A stretch of 64,000 nt of DNA, taken from NCBI RefSeq assembly GCF_009664975.1, contig NZ_WJXB01000011.1, positions 186,001 to 250,000 on the forward strand, in the 5' to 3' direction. This stretch comes from Paenibacillus monticola (GTDB lineage Bacteria; Bacillota; Bacilli; Paenibacillales; Paenibacillaceae). The position numbers and the translations under genes are program-made. Positions within the stretch are counted from its first letter, which is position 1, and every line of letters begins with the position of its first letter. A model generated the notes under the pieces. It ran no database searches and was not told the DNA's origin. It saw only the letters and a list, made by a program, of their open reading frames with translations. Shown piece after piece: positions 17,796 to 28,000 of this stretch.

Positions 17796-19460
17796 TTATT
17801 TTACTGAAGCATCATACGCTGTTTGCAGGATTTCCAGGTAGCGGTCGAGTTTCAAATCTTTCAGTCCTTTTACATAAGCATCCCAATCCTTATTCAAATC
17901 CTTGTTGCCTGTAATGAATTGCAGCTCGCTTTGCTCAATGTAGTTCTTCAGGTTCGTTTGCAGCATGCTTGCTTCATCAATGACTTTCGGATCAATCCAG
18001 ATGGACCACATTGGGAACAGATCTTTGGGTTCATGTCCTTGGTACAGAAGCGATGCGTTGTACAATCTGCGTTCATAACCATCGGATGCGTAGATATCGG
18101 TTCCCTGAACCCAAGTATCCCGATACTCTTTTGGCATGTAGAAATGAGCCATTCCACTCCAGCCGGCATTGCGTGGTGCTTCGCCCTCTTTCATAGGAAT
18201 CGTCTTGACCACTGGTGTTACGCCATCGCCAAGCGCTACATCGCCTGCTGCCGGATCAGTCCAATCGATGCCTTTCATACCAGAAGCACCGTTGGTTTCT
18301 CCTTCCGGAGTAAACATGTAATTCACCATTTTAATTAAAGCAATTTGTGCGTCTTCACTTGCTTTGTTGGTAATGACAAACTTGGCGCCTGGAGAAACCC
18401 CTCCTGAATCATGGGTAGCAAACGATGCTCCGTCAGGGCCGGTAAGCGGAGCCACCGGATTGTAATGCGCCGAGTGTAAGTTACCTGGGTCAATGTTGAG
18501 GAAGATAGCTGGATGCATCCCCGCACCGGCGCCCAGAATTTCCGCACCAGCATTTTCTCCGATTTTCTTGAGAGCATCTGCGTTTTGTGTAAATGCACCT
18601 GGATCGATCAGACCTCCATCAAACAGAGATTTGATGTAAGTCAAACCTTCTTTCCATTCCGGTGTAATTGCTGCCGATACAACCTTGCCATCAGCCGTTA
18701 AATTCAGATAATTTCGGTCATCATCATAGACAAAGCCATTCATAAGAAAAGGAATAACCCGCACCCCGAAATCTTCAGTGGAACCACTCAGCGGAACTTC
18801 ATCCGCCTTGCCATTTCCGTTCGGATCTTTTGTCTTGAAGGCTTCCAGTACATTCTTGAATTCTTCCGTTGTTGTTGGCATTTCCAAATTCAGCTTTTTC
18901 AGCCATTCGGTATTGATCCACATTTTGTTCGGATACGAACAGTGGAAACATTCTGTGTACGCGCCAAGTCCGTAGATATTGCCATCAGGTGCAGTGTTAA
19001 GCGCCTTTAGCTCTGGATGTTTTTCGAATGCCGCTTTAATGTCAGGCGCATATTTATCAATCAAGTCATTCAACGGAATAAGCACGCCTTGCTGGCCATA
19101 CTTCAATTCATCCGCCTGTGAGAATTGGTCGATGTAAGCTGTGAGTAGATAAGCATCGGGATAATCACCGCTCGCGAGGGAGATTTGGCGTTTCTCTTTA
19201 GCTCCATCGGATGGGTTGATCTGCCAGTCAAATTTGATGCTGAATTTATCTTCGACTAGCTTTGTGAATTTATTGGTCGGGATATCTATACCCGCTTCCT
19301 GAACAGCGAAGACACTGATATCAACCGGTTTTGCCACCGCCGCTGCCTCGTCACTTGGCTGTGCATTTGGCGAGTTTGCCGTATCATTTTTTGAACAGCC
19401 ACTAATCACGATAGTAAACACCATAACCACCATCAACATACTTATTAGGCTCTTTTTCAA
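17796..19460 (-). CDS. extracellular sugar-binding lipoprotein (CUT1 ABC importer)
   Basis: 554 residues from a TTG start with GGGAGTG upstream. Signal and lipobox VISGC (C22), then a large family 1 solute-binding fold of the LplA length class. It follows its two permease genes (order permease-permease-receptor) and is not closely similar to the paralogous pair at 2463 and 9647. Ligand unknown; regulation is shared with the GH27 gene through the module at 21473-21571. Confidence 0.92.
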   Translation of the reverse strand: MKKSLISMLMVVMVFTIVISGCSKNDTANSPNAQPSDEAAAVAKPVDISVFAVQEAGIDIPTNKFTKLVEDKFSIKFDWQINPSDGAKEKRQISLASGDYPDAYLLTAYIDQFSQADELKYGQQGVLIPLNDLIDKYAPDIKAAFEKHPELKALNTAPDGNIYGLGAYTECFHCSYPNKMWINTEWLKKLNLEMPTTTEEFKNVLEAFKTKDPNGNGKADEVPLSGSTEDFGVRVIPFLMNGFVYDDDRNYLNLTADGKVVSAAITPEWKEGLTYIKSLFDGGLIDPGAFTQNADALKKIGENAGAEILGAGAGMHPAIFLNIDPGNLHSAHYNPVAPLTGPDGASFATHDSGGVSPGAKFVITNKASEDAQIALIKMVNYMFTPEGETNGASGMKGIDWTDPAAGDVALGDGVTPVVKTIPMKEGEAPRNAGWSGMAHFYMPKEYRDTWVQGTDIYASDGYERRLYNASLLYQGHEPKDLFPMWSIWIDPKVIDEASMLQTNLKNYIEQSELQFITGNKDLNKDWDAYVKGLKDLKLDRYLEILQTAYDASVK

Positions 19461-19549
19461 AATTAAATCACTCCCTTTTCTAGTTTAGACAGGTAGACTT
19501 TTGCTGTAAACCTCAGGCATTCCCCCCTTCATTAGGCAGGATCCACCGG

Positions 19550-20455
19550 TCAACCCTTGACAGAACCAACCATCATTCCTTGCACAAAATAGCGCTGCAC
19601 AAACGGATAAATGACGAGCACAGGCAAAGTGGCCACGACGATCAAGGCATATTTCAATAGCTCGGCCATCTGCTGGCGCTCGACCATCTTCATGGCATCC
19701 ATTGCGCCGGAACTGTTGTTCTGGATAATAATGCTTCTTAGTACAAGCTGCAAAGGAAACAAAGCTGCGGATTTCAGATAGATTAGAGCATCGAAATAGG
19801 AGTTCCATTGACCCACTGCGTACATAAGAACCAGCACGGCAATAATTGGCTTGGATAATGGAAGAACCACGCTTCTGATAAACCTCATATCGCTGCAGCC
19901 GTCGATTTCACTGGCCTCCAGCAACTCCTCGGGTATGGAGGATTGAAAGAAGGATCTGGCAATGATCACCTGCCACACCCAAATCGCATTGGGAATAAGC
20001 AAAGCCCAGCGGGTGTCAATCAAATGAAGCTGTCTTACAACCATGTAAGTAGGAATCAACCCACCGCTGAAGATCATAGTAAACGTAATAACCATCATTA
20101 ACACATTGCGGCCAAAAAAAGCTCTGCGAGACAATGGATAGGCGATCATAACCGTCAATGTCACACTGATAAGTGTGCCTGCCGTTGTATAAAAAAGGGA
20201 GTTGGCATAACCTGTAATAATCTCCTTCGTGCTGAACAAGACTCTAAAACCCTTGAAGGAGATATCGACTGGCCAGAGCCACACACGGCCCGATGTAACG
20301 GCTGCCGGGCTGCTGATTGAGCTGCTGAGAATATAAATAAGCGGATAGAGCACAGCGACTAATACAAGGGTAAGCACGATATAGATCGTTATCAAAAACA
20401 CTTTGTCGCCTGCTGATTCTTTAATCTTTTTGGGAACTGCTGCCGTAGCTGCCAT
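19550..20455 (-). CDS. CUT1 ABC permease (YtcP/LplC type)
   Basis: 301 residues, six membrane helices. EAA loop EASEIDGCSDMRFIR followed by VLPLSKPIIAVL, and tail MVGSVKG. AAAGGAG precedes the ATG. It pairs with the product of 20470-21417, whose stop lies 14 nt upstream. Confidence 0.93.
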   Translation of the reverse strand: MAATAAVPKKIKESAGDKVFLITIYIVLTLVLVAVLYPLIYILSSSISSPAAVTSGRVWLWPVDISFKGFRVLFSTKEIITGYANSLFYTTAGTLISVTLTVMIAYPLSRRAFFGRNVLMMVITFTMIFSGGLIPTYMVVRQLHLIDTRWALLIPNAIWVWQVIIARSFFQSSIPEELLEASEIDGCSDMRFIRSVVLPLSKPIIAVLVLMYAVGQWNSYFDALIYLKSAALFPLQLVLRSIIIQNNSSGAMDAMKMVERQQMAELLKYALIVVATLPVLVIYPFVQRYFVQGMMVGSVKG

Positions 20456-20469
20456 ACAAGAACTCCTTT

Positions 20470-21417
20470 CTACCAGATGCTGTTCTTAGTGAATCGTTTG
20501 GCCAGGCCATTTACTGTAACCAATAATACAAGATTGATCAAGGAATTAAACAAGCCGACCGCGGTTGCAAAGCTGTAGTTGGCATTCAGCAAACCGATCC
20601 GGTAGACATATGTCGCAATGATCTCAGAATTGGCAATATTGAGTGGATTCTGCAGCAGATAGACCTTCTCAAAGCCGATGGCCATCACATTACCCACGTT
20701 CAATATCAGGATGATTACGATGGTTGGCACAATTCCTGGAAGATCGACGTGGCGGATTTTTTGAAAGCGCGAAGCGCCATCCACCCTTGCCGCTTCATAT
20801 AGCGTTGGATCTATTCCGGCAAGAGCGGCCAGATAAATCACGGCGCTGTAGCCTGCCGTCTGCCAAATATCAGACCAGACATAGATAGAGCGGAACATGC
20901 CAGGTTCTCCGAGAAAGTTAATGGAATCCAGCCCAAAATAATTCAAGGCAACATTGGCGAATCCAAGGCGTGGCGCCAGAAACATCATTATGATCGAAAC
21001 CATGACCACTGTCGAAATAAAATACGGTGCGAAGGAGACCAGTTGCACGAATTTCTTGAACTTTCCACCGCGTATCTCATTGATCATTAACGCAAGCAGA
21101 ATAGGTATTGGAAATCCGACGATCAATAGGAACCCACTTAAGAAAATCGTATTCTTAAGCAATGTCCAGAACAGCGGATTCTCAAAAAATAAGCTGAAAT
21201 TCCGAAAACCAACCCATTCACTACCCCATATCCCTTTGATGACGTTATAATCTTTAAAGGCCAGGACCGCATTCGCCATCGGGTAATACTTAAATAAAAT
21301 GAAGAACAACAAAGGCGGAATGACAAGCAGATGCAACTGCCAATGCTTCATAATATTTCTCCAGGCAACTTTCAAAAAGCCCTGACCCTTGCTATGGGGT
21401 GCTAACTTCCTTCTCAT
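20470..21417 (-). CDS. CUT1 ABC permease (YteP/LplB type)
   Basis: 315 residues. FKYYPMANAVLAFKDY near the first helix, EAA loop YEAARVDGASRFQKIR with DLPG, and C-terminal NSIW. First gene of the operon. The ATG at 21417 lacks a near ribosome site: GGGGGG lies about 20 nt upstream, better placed for an in-frame CTG, so the exact start is uncertain. Confidence 0.9.
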   Translation of the reverse strand: MRRKLAPHSKGQGFLKVAWRNIMKHWQLHLLVIPPLLFFILFKYYPMANAVLAFKDYNVIKGIWGSEWVGFRNFSLFFENPLFWTLLKNTIFLSGFLLIVGFPIPILLALMINEIRGGKFKKFVQLVSFAPYFISTVVMVSIIMMFLAPRLGFANVALNYFGLDSINFLGEPGMFRSIYVWSDIWQTAGYSAVIYLAALAGIDPTLYEAARVDGASRFQKIRHVDLPGIVPTIVIILILNVGNVMAIGFEKVYLLQNPLNIANSEIIATYVYRIGLLNANYSFATAVGLFNSLINLVLLVTVNGLAKRFTKNSIW

Positions 21418-21472
21418 AACAATTTCTTTTTCCAGAACAATCCCCCCCTAAGTGACTGCCAGCAATGTGTGT

Positions 21473-21571
21473 TGATAGCGCTTTCTTTACGCCTTGATCA
21501 TAGTGGATATTTGCACCCTCGGGAAAGGTACACTTGCGTAGTTTAACGTACAGATACCCCTAATTCAGGGG
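21473..21571 (-). promoter_or_regulatory. promoter/operator module of the transporter operon (copy 1)
   Basis: From far to near the gene on the minus strand: a short dyad (CCCC..GGGG, 21557-21571); a 36-base block at 21527-21562 that contains GTACGTTAAACTACGCAAGT; TATGAT (21497-21502) as a possible -10; and a cre-like CcpA site TGATAGCGCTTTCT (21473-21486). The same order and spacing recur at 29425-29524 before the GH27 gene, with 31 of 36 bases shared in the block. No good -35 is present, which fits an activator-dependent promoter with catabolite repression. Confidence 0.65.
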
Positions 21572-21621
21572 GGCAAAACTCATTAGGACGGCCACTTTCC
21601 CCTCGGTTGTCACTAATGTAG

Positions 21622-21664
21622 CAAGAAGAAACGGCTGCGTTGTCCTGAATGGACAACGCAGCCG
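21622..21664 (-). terminator. intrinsic terminator after the membrane AraC gene
   Basis: A perfect 14-bp stem CGGCTGCGTTGTCC (21632-21645 with 21651-21664), followed on the minus strand by TTTCTTCTT. Confidence 0.88.
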
Positions 21665-21679
21665 CTTGCTGGATACTCT

Positions 21680-23971
21680 TTATTCATCACATGATTGTCT
21701 ATATGCGCTTGGTGAGATACCCATTAACCGTTTAAAGGCTCTTCGGAAGGAGTGCGAGCTATTGTAGCCTACCCGAGCAGCAATTTCATCAACCGTATCC
21801 CCACTATTCTTTAGCAACAGTGCAGCCTGGTCCATTCTGATCTTGACCAAATGGTCGGAATAATTAACTCCGGTAACTTCCTTGAACAACTGGGAAATGT
21901 ATTTCTCAGGCCGCTCCACCTGTTCAGCCACACGATACAAAGTAAGTTCGGGGTCAGTGTACATTTCCAAGGTATATTGATACATCTGTTTAATGATTTG
22001 GATATGCGTGTCTTTCTTTTTATTGGTAATGAACCCGCATAATTCCTCCATAATGGTATGGAATTCACCTTGAATCGTTTCCAGCGGTTCTGAGAACCCG
22101 ATATCGATAATCCGCCGCTTCACACTTTCGAACAGCGGGGCCTCCATAAACGTTTTTTGATCAAGCAGTTTGAGGAAGGTTCCTTTCATTTCGCCAACAA
22201 GCTGATGCTTCATCTCGATGGATAGGTCCCGCTGGTTGAGGTTCTGTGCAGTAATCGAGTCGATAATCCGCTTGGCTTCATCCAGTTCACCAGCTCGAAT
22301 CGTACTGATCAACCGCTGCTCCGTATCCATAGGATAGTAATAGGTGTTATTCTCCACCTGTGTCTCATGATTCCACATTATGCCTTTTTTATTCATATAA
22401 ACGGCATATTCCAGCGTTTGCTTGGCCTGTTCAAAGGAGTGGCTAACCTCAACCACTGAAGAGAAAAGATCACCGAAACTAGCTTGGATCGTGATCCGGT
22501 ACTCATTAAAGACGTATTGGGCCAACTTCTCCAGGGTTTCAGTAATCTTCTTTTCTTCATCCGCTTGGATCGCTTCCTCCTCTCTGAAGAAGAACAGGAT
22601 AACAATCTTATCCGAGCCCATATCCGTCATGGGAATAGGCCCTTCCATTTCAGATAAAGCCTGCTTCAGCAGCAGCCGGGTTGCATTCAACTCATTGAGA
22701 ATTTCGACGCTGTCCATTCCGGAGTACCCGTTAATCTGGATAATTCCAGTATAGCCAACTCCCCTCAGCAAATTGATGTCCGCTTGCATAGCAGCGGAGA
22801 CAATCTCATCCCTCGACTCAAATTCACCTGCAATCAGCCGTTTAAGAAAGGCATCTCTGATCAGGGGCAGTTGGCGGTTGAGTTCACTTTCCAGGAGCTT
22901 ATTCTTGGTAATCATATTGGCGATATTCCCACTTAAAAAGTCGAATTCGTTGCGCTCCACCGTTTCATCCTTACCGAATTGCTCCTTCATGACCCCAATC
23001 ATCCGATTGATCGGGACGCTATTCCGGTAAGCCAATACAAGTCCGACCAGCAGTCCGATAAAAAGTGCTACCCCGGTGATCAGCCACGACATATTTTTGA
23101 TTTTATTGGCGTTCTCCATCAGGACCTGCCGCGGGATACCCGCTTGATATACCCAGCCATTGGTACTGGAGCGGGTGGTTATGACCAGATCATCCTTATA
23201 AAATTGACTAACCTTGGTCCCGTCAAAGGCGGGATCAGTAGATAGTTTCTTAATGTCCGGTTCGCTGCTCCCCTGCAACACAATCGTATTTCCATCAGCA
23301 TCACTGATATGCACCCAACCCCCATAACGCTCAGTTAGACCCGATAACAGGCTGGCAATAATTTTCTCGTCGATGATGACGACAACAACGGCCGGCGTGG
23401 AATCATAAAAGCTGTCCAGCGGGAGTGACTGCATGTAGGTAATAACCGAGGTTTGCACCCCTTTATTCACAAAGGAACTGAGCGGTTTGATCTCACTGCG
23501 ATGGCTCTTATTCAATACCTGCTTAGTCCATTCATCCACCGACATACCATTGTAATGAGAAGCTTCATAATAATGATCGGGTCTATAGGAGGAGCCCGGT
23601 GTCAGAATGAGATTATAATTAGCCAGATATATATAATAGTTCTGTAAGAAATCATTCGTCTGGCCAAAGGTCAGAACATTCCGCATCGCTCTCCAAATAC
23701 CGTATACATTCGTGACGTTATCACTTTCGTTCATCAGAACGTTTAGTTCCTGATTAATCGCGAGCTGTCTGGTGAAGCCCTCCACCTCAGCCATTCGTCG
23801 TTCCAATATTTCCTGGCTCTTTTGGAGCTGAGTCACACTATTCTCAATAGAAAGTGATTGCGTCACAGAGATCGAGGTGCGATAGGATATGAAACCACCA
23901 ATGCTGGGAATGATTAAAATAATCACATAGGAGATTAGAAATCTGCGAAATACACTAGAATTCTTAAACAC
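21680..23971 (-). CDS. membrane-anchored AraC-family regulator with extracellular sensor
   Basis: 763 residues from the GTG at 23969-23971, preceded by GGGGGAGGG at ideal spacing. The frame runs on to 24037, but that extension has no ribosome site and would contain a cre-like palindrome. Layout: TM1 (FLISYVIILIIPSIGGF), extracellular sensor, TM2 (MSWLITGVALFIGLLVGLVL), cytoplasmic linker with coiled-coil character, and a C-terminal AraC DNA-binding domain (VGYNSSHSFRRAFKRLMGIS). It directly precedes the transporter operon and is the best candidate to bind the conserved block at 21527 and 29478. Confidence 0.9.
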   Translation of the reverse strand: MFKNSSVFRRFLISYVIILIIPSIGGFISYRTSISVTQSLSIENSVTQLQKSQEILERRMAEVEGFTRQLAINQELNVLMNESDNVTNVYGIWRAMRNVLTFGQTNDFLQNYYIYLANYNLILTPGSSYRPDHYYEASHYNGMSVDEWTKQVLNKSHRSEIKPLSSFVNKGVQTSVITYMQSLPLDSFYDSTPAVVVVIIDEKIIASLLSGLTERYGGWVHISDADGNTIVLQGSSEPDIKKLSTDPAFDGTKVSQFYKDDLVITTRSSTNGWVYQAGIPRQVLMENANKIKNMSWLITGVALFIGLLVGLVLAYRNSVPINRMIGVMKEQFGKDETVERNEFDFLSGNIANMITKNKLLESELNRQLPLIRDAFLKRLIAGEFESRDEIVSAAMQADINLLRGVGYTGIIQINGYSGMDSVEILNELNATRLLLKQALSEMEGPIPMTDMGSDKIVILFFFREEEAIQADEEKKITETLEKLAQYVFNEYRITIQASFGDLFSSVVEVSHSFEQAKQTLEYAVYMNKKGIMWNHETQVENNTYYYPMDTEQRLISTIRAGELDEAKRIIDSITAQNLNQRDLSIEMKHQLVGEMKGTFLKLLDQKTFMEAPLFESVKRRIIDIGFSEPLETIQGEFHTIMEELCGFITNKKKDTHIQIIKQMYQYTLEMYTDPELTLYRVAEQVERPEKYISQLFKEVTGVNYSDHLVKIRMDQAALLLKNSGDTVDEIAARVGYNSSHSFRRAFKRLMGISPSAYRQSCDE

Positions 23972-23992
23972 AGGTAGACCCTCCCCCATCCT

Positions 23993-24006
23993 TGATAGCG
24001 CTATCA
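23993..24006 (-). promoter_or_regulatory. cre-like CcpA operator at the regulator gene
   Basis: TGATAGCGCTATCA is a perfect 14-base palindrome with a single deviation from the cre consensus in each half. It ends 22 nt before the preferred GTG start of the AraC gene, where bound CcpA would block transcription. Confidence 0.55.
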
Positions 24007-24084
24007 TAACACTAGATTGAAACCTTTTGCCATGCACTAAAACCTTGACTCATTCAAAACTCTTATAACTGACCAGAATTTAAT

Positions 24085-24116
24085 AAAAAACAGTGATAGA
24101 TACTGCATATCACTGC
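24085..24116 (-). terminator. intrinsic terminator after the epimerase gene
   Basis: Minus-strand stem CAGTGATA / TATCACTG followed by TTTTTTATT. Confidence 0.75.
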
Positions 24117-24152
24117 CTTTTATTAATAACTCCGATTCCGCCTATTTTTCAT

Positions 24153-24992
24153 TCAATGCTGATACCGTCGAGTTGAGCGTATGGGTACGTAGCCATAGTC
24201 CGTTTGGATACGATCCATAGCATACAAAGGTTTATATTCATTGCCTGGGAAATGATAATAAACCAGATTATAGGCGTCTCCCAGAAGGGAGACGAGTACC
24301 TCCGCTGCAGGGATATTGCTGCTTATATCCGGCCCTACCAGATTATAATTTCTTACCCCCGGTTTCAATGGAGCCTCCAAGACGCTGATCATTCCCTCCA
24401 CAACATCGCTTGCATACACATGCCCCAAGACGATAAATGGAACAGACATCCCGCTCTCCAACTCGACTACGGGTGGAAGCCAATCCTCATTCGCAACGGC
24501 ACCTAGCCGCAAATTAATGAAATCTGTGTCCGTATGTTTGCGATGAAAATAATGGGTCAACTGCTCCACCATCGCTTTGCTAAGACCATAGGCATCGGTT
24601 GCCAGACAAGGATGATCGTCTGGTATCGGCAGCTCCAGCGGAATAAAGTAATCATCCAAGCCACCTACGGCAGCAATCGAGCTGGCCGTCAAGAACCTTT
24701 TGCAACCATGATCAAGCAAATATCTGTAAAGCCTTCTCGTTCCCAATACATTGACAGCAAGCCCTTCCTCTTCCGTGCAACCACCGGTAACGGCAGCCAG
24801 ATGAATAACCACATCGATCTCATAGTCGTCCAAACCTGACAGATCCTCTACAGAATCGAAAGAACCCTGCACAAAAGTGACATCGGCCACAAAGGTACGC
24901 CGCGATAGACAAATGACGTGATGTACACCTGCCAGACGATTGACCAATTGTTTACCAATAAATCCACTTGCGCCTGTTATTAAGATATTCAT
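24153..24992 (-). CDS. NAD-dependent epimerase/dehydratase (extended SDR)
   Basis: 279 residues. N-terminal Rossmann motif TGASGFIGKQL, an Asp-containing HLAAVTGG segment, and catalytic YGLSK (YxxxK). Members interconvert nucleotide sugars or reduce related carbonyls. It is somewhat shorter than classical UDP-glucose 4-epimerases (about 330), so a narrower or different substrate is possible. It lies alone between the AraC regulator and the large GH27 gene, with its own terminator; no cotranscription is implied. Confidence 0.85.
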   Translation of the reverse strand: MNILITGASGFIGKQLVNRLAGVHHVICLSRRTFVADVTFVQGSFDSVEDLSGLDDYEIDVVIHLAAVTGGCTEEEGLAVNVLGTRRLYRYLLDHGCKRFLTASSIAAVGGLDDYFIPLELPIPDDHPCLATDAYGLSKAMVEQLTHYFHRKHTDTDFINLRLGAVANEDWLPPVVELESGMSVPFIVLGHVYASDVVEGMISVLEAPLKPGVRNYNLVGPDISSNIPAAEVLVSLLGDAYNLVYYHFPGNEYKPLYAMDRIQTDYGYVPIRSTRRYQH

Positions 24993-25041
24993 TGTAGACC
25001 GACCTCTGCAAGAAGTAAATGTGACATGAAAAGCTGGCTAA

Positions 25042-25067
25042 AGGAACCTGGATTCGCTCCAGATTCC
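25042..25067 (-). terminator. probable terminator after the GH27 gene
   Basis: Stem AGGAATCTGGA / TCCAGGTTCCT with a short loop, 28 nt beyond the stop codon. The T-run is short (TTTAG), so efficiency is doubtful. Confidence 0.5.
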
Positions 25068-25095
25068 TCTGCTACCAACCTTCAATTATCCTTGA

Positions 25096-28000
25096 TTAAT
25101 CTTCTTTCGTTACATCAACCCATTGCTCGGTGCCTTCTGCTCCAAGTTTGTAGGCATGATCCGATGAAGCCTCTTCGATATCCTTGAATGCCCAGTGTGA
25201 AGTTGGAACATCTGCCCATTGCGACTCAGAGCGGCCGTTGAGCGGACCCCGGCCCAGAACTCTGTTCATTGCCACTACAGCTTCGGCTCTTGTCAGTTGA
25301 TTGCCTGGACGGAAGGTACCATCGGCATAACCGTTCAGGATGCCTGCGCCTTGGGCTTTAATTATAGCCTTTTGAGCCCAGTTCCCGGCGATGTCCGTGA
25401 ACCCGCGACCCATAGAAGAGGATTCCGGGCTGAGTGCGGCCACAAGACTGGCCATCTCCGCGCGAGTAAGCGGCTGGTTAGGCTTGAAGGTTCCATCCTT
25501 GTACCCATTCATCAGCCCCATCTTTGCTACCTTGGTTATGGCTTCAGCCGCCCAGAAATCAGGGTCTACATCGCTGAATACGGCAAGCGTTCCATTTGCC
25601 TCCTTGGCAGCAGTACTGGCTAGGACTGCCGCTATCTCTGCACGGGTAATCTTGTTATCCGGCTTAAATAATCCACCCGGGTAGCCATTAATATAAGCCG
25701 AATGCTGTGTAACCTCCGGAGTGTTCTCCTCTGTAGCAGGAGCAGGAGTAGCTACAGTGCCAACAACGGCCGTGGGTGCCGGAGTCGAAACGGCCGTCGG
25801 AGTTCCACTTGGGTTAGACGGTACCGTTGACCCGCTATCGCTTGCGGCTATGGTGAATTTCAACTGATCGGCAAGCATCAGCTCGCCGGATACCTTTACA
25901 GCCTTAAGGATATGCACACCATCGGATAACCCGGTGATGCTGTATAAGTTCTGTAATATTTGACGACTGCTGCTGTTGGCATTTACTCTTTGTTTCAGCA
26001 CGCCATCCACATAAATATCCATATCGCCTTGTGCCGGACCCTTAGGTGAAATCAGGCTGATTCCAGTGCCTTTAAAGGAATACTCCAAATAGTCACCGTC
26101 AGTCAGCGTGTAATGCACGTCATTCTGATAATCGCCTTTAAAATTGAAGGTCAGATGAAGTGTGCCCAGCGGTTGGGCCGCGAGATATGCTTTATTCAGC
26201 GTAACTAGGGTTCCCTCGAGAGTATAGTCCGTACCTGACACCAGCTGGTACGATCCGTTGCTGATCCCGGCAAACATTCCGGGTTGCTGCAGCAGCGTGA
26301 CTTGGACATCCGCCTGGGCCGTAATCTTCTTGTCGAAGCTGGCCTCAACCGGATTGATTAAATCCGGGATTTCCACCTTCAACATATCCAGAAGCATATA
26401 GTCTCCCGATTTCTTCACCGCTTTGAGCGTATGCAACCCCTCAGGCAGACCTGTTATGCTATACAGATTCTGTTGTGCCAAGCGTCCATTGTGATATGCA
26501 CTTACAGTTTCTTGGAATTGATCATCGATAAAAATATCCATATCACCCTGCGAAGTATCTATTTCCGTGAATAACTGGATTCCTGTTCCTCTAAAGTTGT
26601 AGGAGAAAGAATCACCATTCTTCTCAGTGAACTGCACATCATCCTTGTAATCGCCCATTCCCCTGCCGCTGCTTCGCGACCATGAGCCGTTGTACGTTAT
26701 GGCCGAATCGTCATTGTTAATAGCAGTATAACGAACGGTAACGGAGTTGCTGATGTGGATATCAAGCGTCTGCGGATCACCCGTACTAAAGACGAAAGAC
26801 AGACGAGTTGTCCCTAGTGGCTGCTTGGCGAGATATTCCTTCTTAATCGTTACGTTGCTACTGTCTACAGTGTAGTCTTCTACACTTAGTGAGATTCCAT
26901 TATTCTCAATTCCAGACAGTGTATTGCCATTTAAGGTCATCCCAATAGTGATATCCTGTTGATGCGCTGATGCCTTATCAAAGCTGCTCATAACCGGATC
27001 AATTGAACTGTTCTGCGTCGAAGAACTTCCCACTTGTATGGATAAGAGCTGAGTGCTTCCCCCATCAAAAAGGAAGGTCAGATCGGTCTGCCCGGACGGC
27101 CGATTAAAGAGATAGCCCTTCTTGATAACAACTGTATTGCCGACAACGGTATAGTCAGTGTCTTTGATCAAGGGAGTCACACCGTTTCTGACTTCAACGA
27201 GCGAACCGCTTCCCAGAACAAGCGATGTGACCAGATCCGCCTGATTGCCGATCATTTTATCAAAGGTGCCACTGTCCGGAGTAATTAGACTATCCGTTGT
27301 GACCTTAAATGCGTCGAGCAGCATATATTGGCCTGAATCTTTGACCACCTTTATCGTGTGCTCCCCGGCAGGTAATCCCGAGATACTGTACACGGTTTGC
27401 TGTGCTTCTTTTACGCCAGCTGTAAACGTACTTATGGTCTGTGGACTCGTTGCACCATCCAGATAGACAAGCATGTCTCCTTGTGAAGAATCCTTTTCCG
27501 TCAACAGATCAATGCCTGTGCCAGTAAAAGTGTATTCCGCATAATCGCCGTTATTCTCGGTGTAATGTACATCTGCCTTATAATCTCCAACGCTTCTGCC
27601 AGTCGAATGATTCCAAGAGCCGCTGTAGACAATGCCGCTGTCACTGTCATTGATATACACCGAATGGGTAACGGAAGGGTTGTTATCCGGTGGATTGCCA
27701 GAAGAATCACCATCCTCAGGCGCCGGTTCTGTCACATCCCCCGTAGAATCTCCGATGGTCATGCTGAGATCCTGCATCCCCGGTACTTGCTCCTTGCCAC
27801 CGTTGCGAAGCCATGAACCGGTATAATGAATACCCGTATCGTCATCATTGACGGCGGAGGTGCCGCTCTTGGCCGTCACCTTGAACATCCGCGAAGCATG
27901 CGGTTCAAGCACTTCCCCACTGATGCCGGTATCAAAGGTTCCTAGCTCCGTGTGACTCCATAAATCACGGACTGTAGCCGGACCATCCAGTCCGATATCG

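Noticed and set aside
19485..19808. 107-codon minus-strand frame beginning inside the permease gene
   Set aside because: It overlaps the permease in another frame and lacks a ribosome site.
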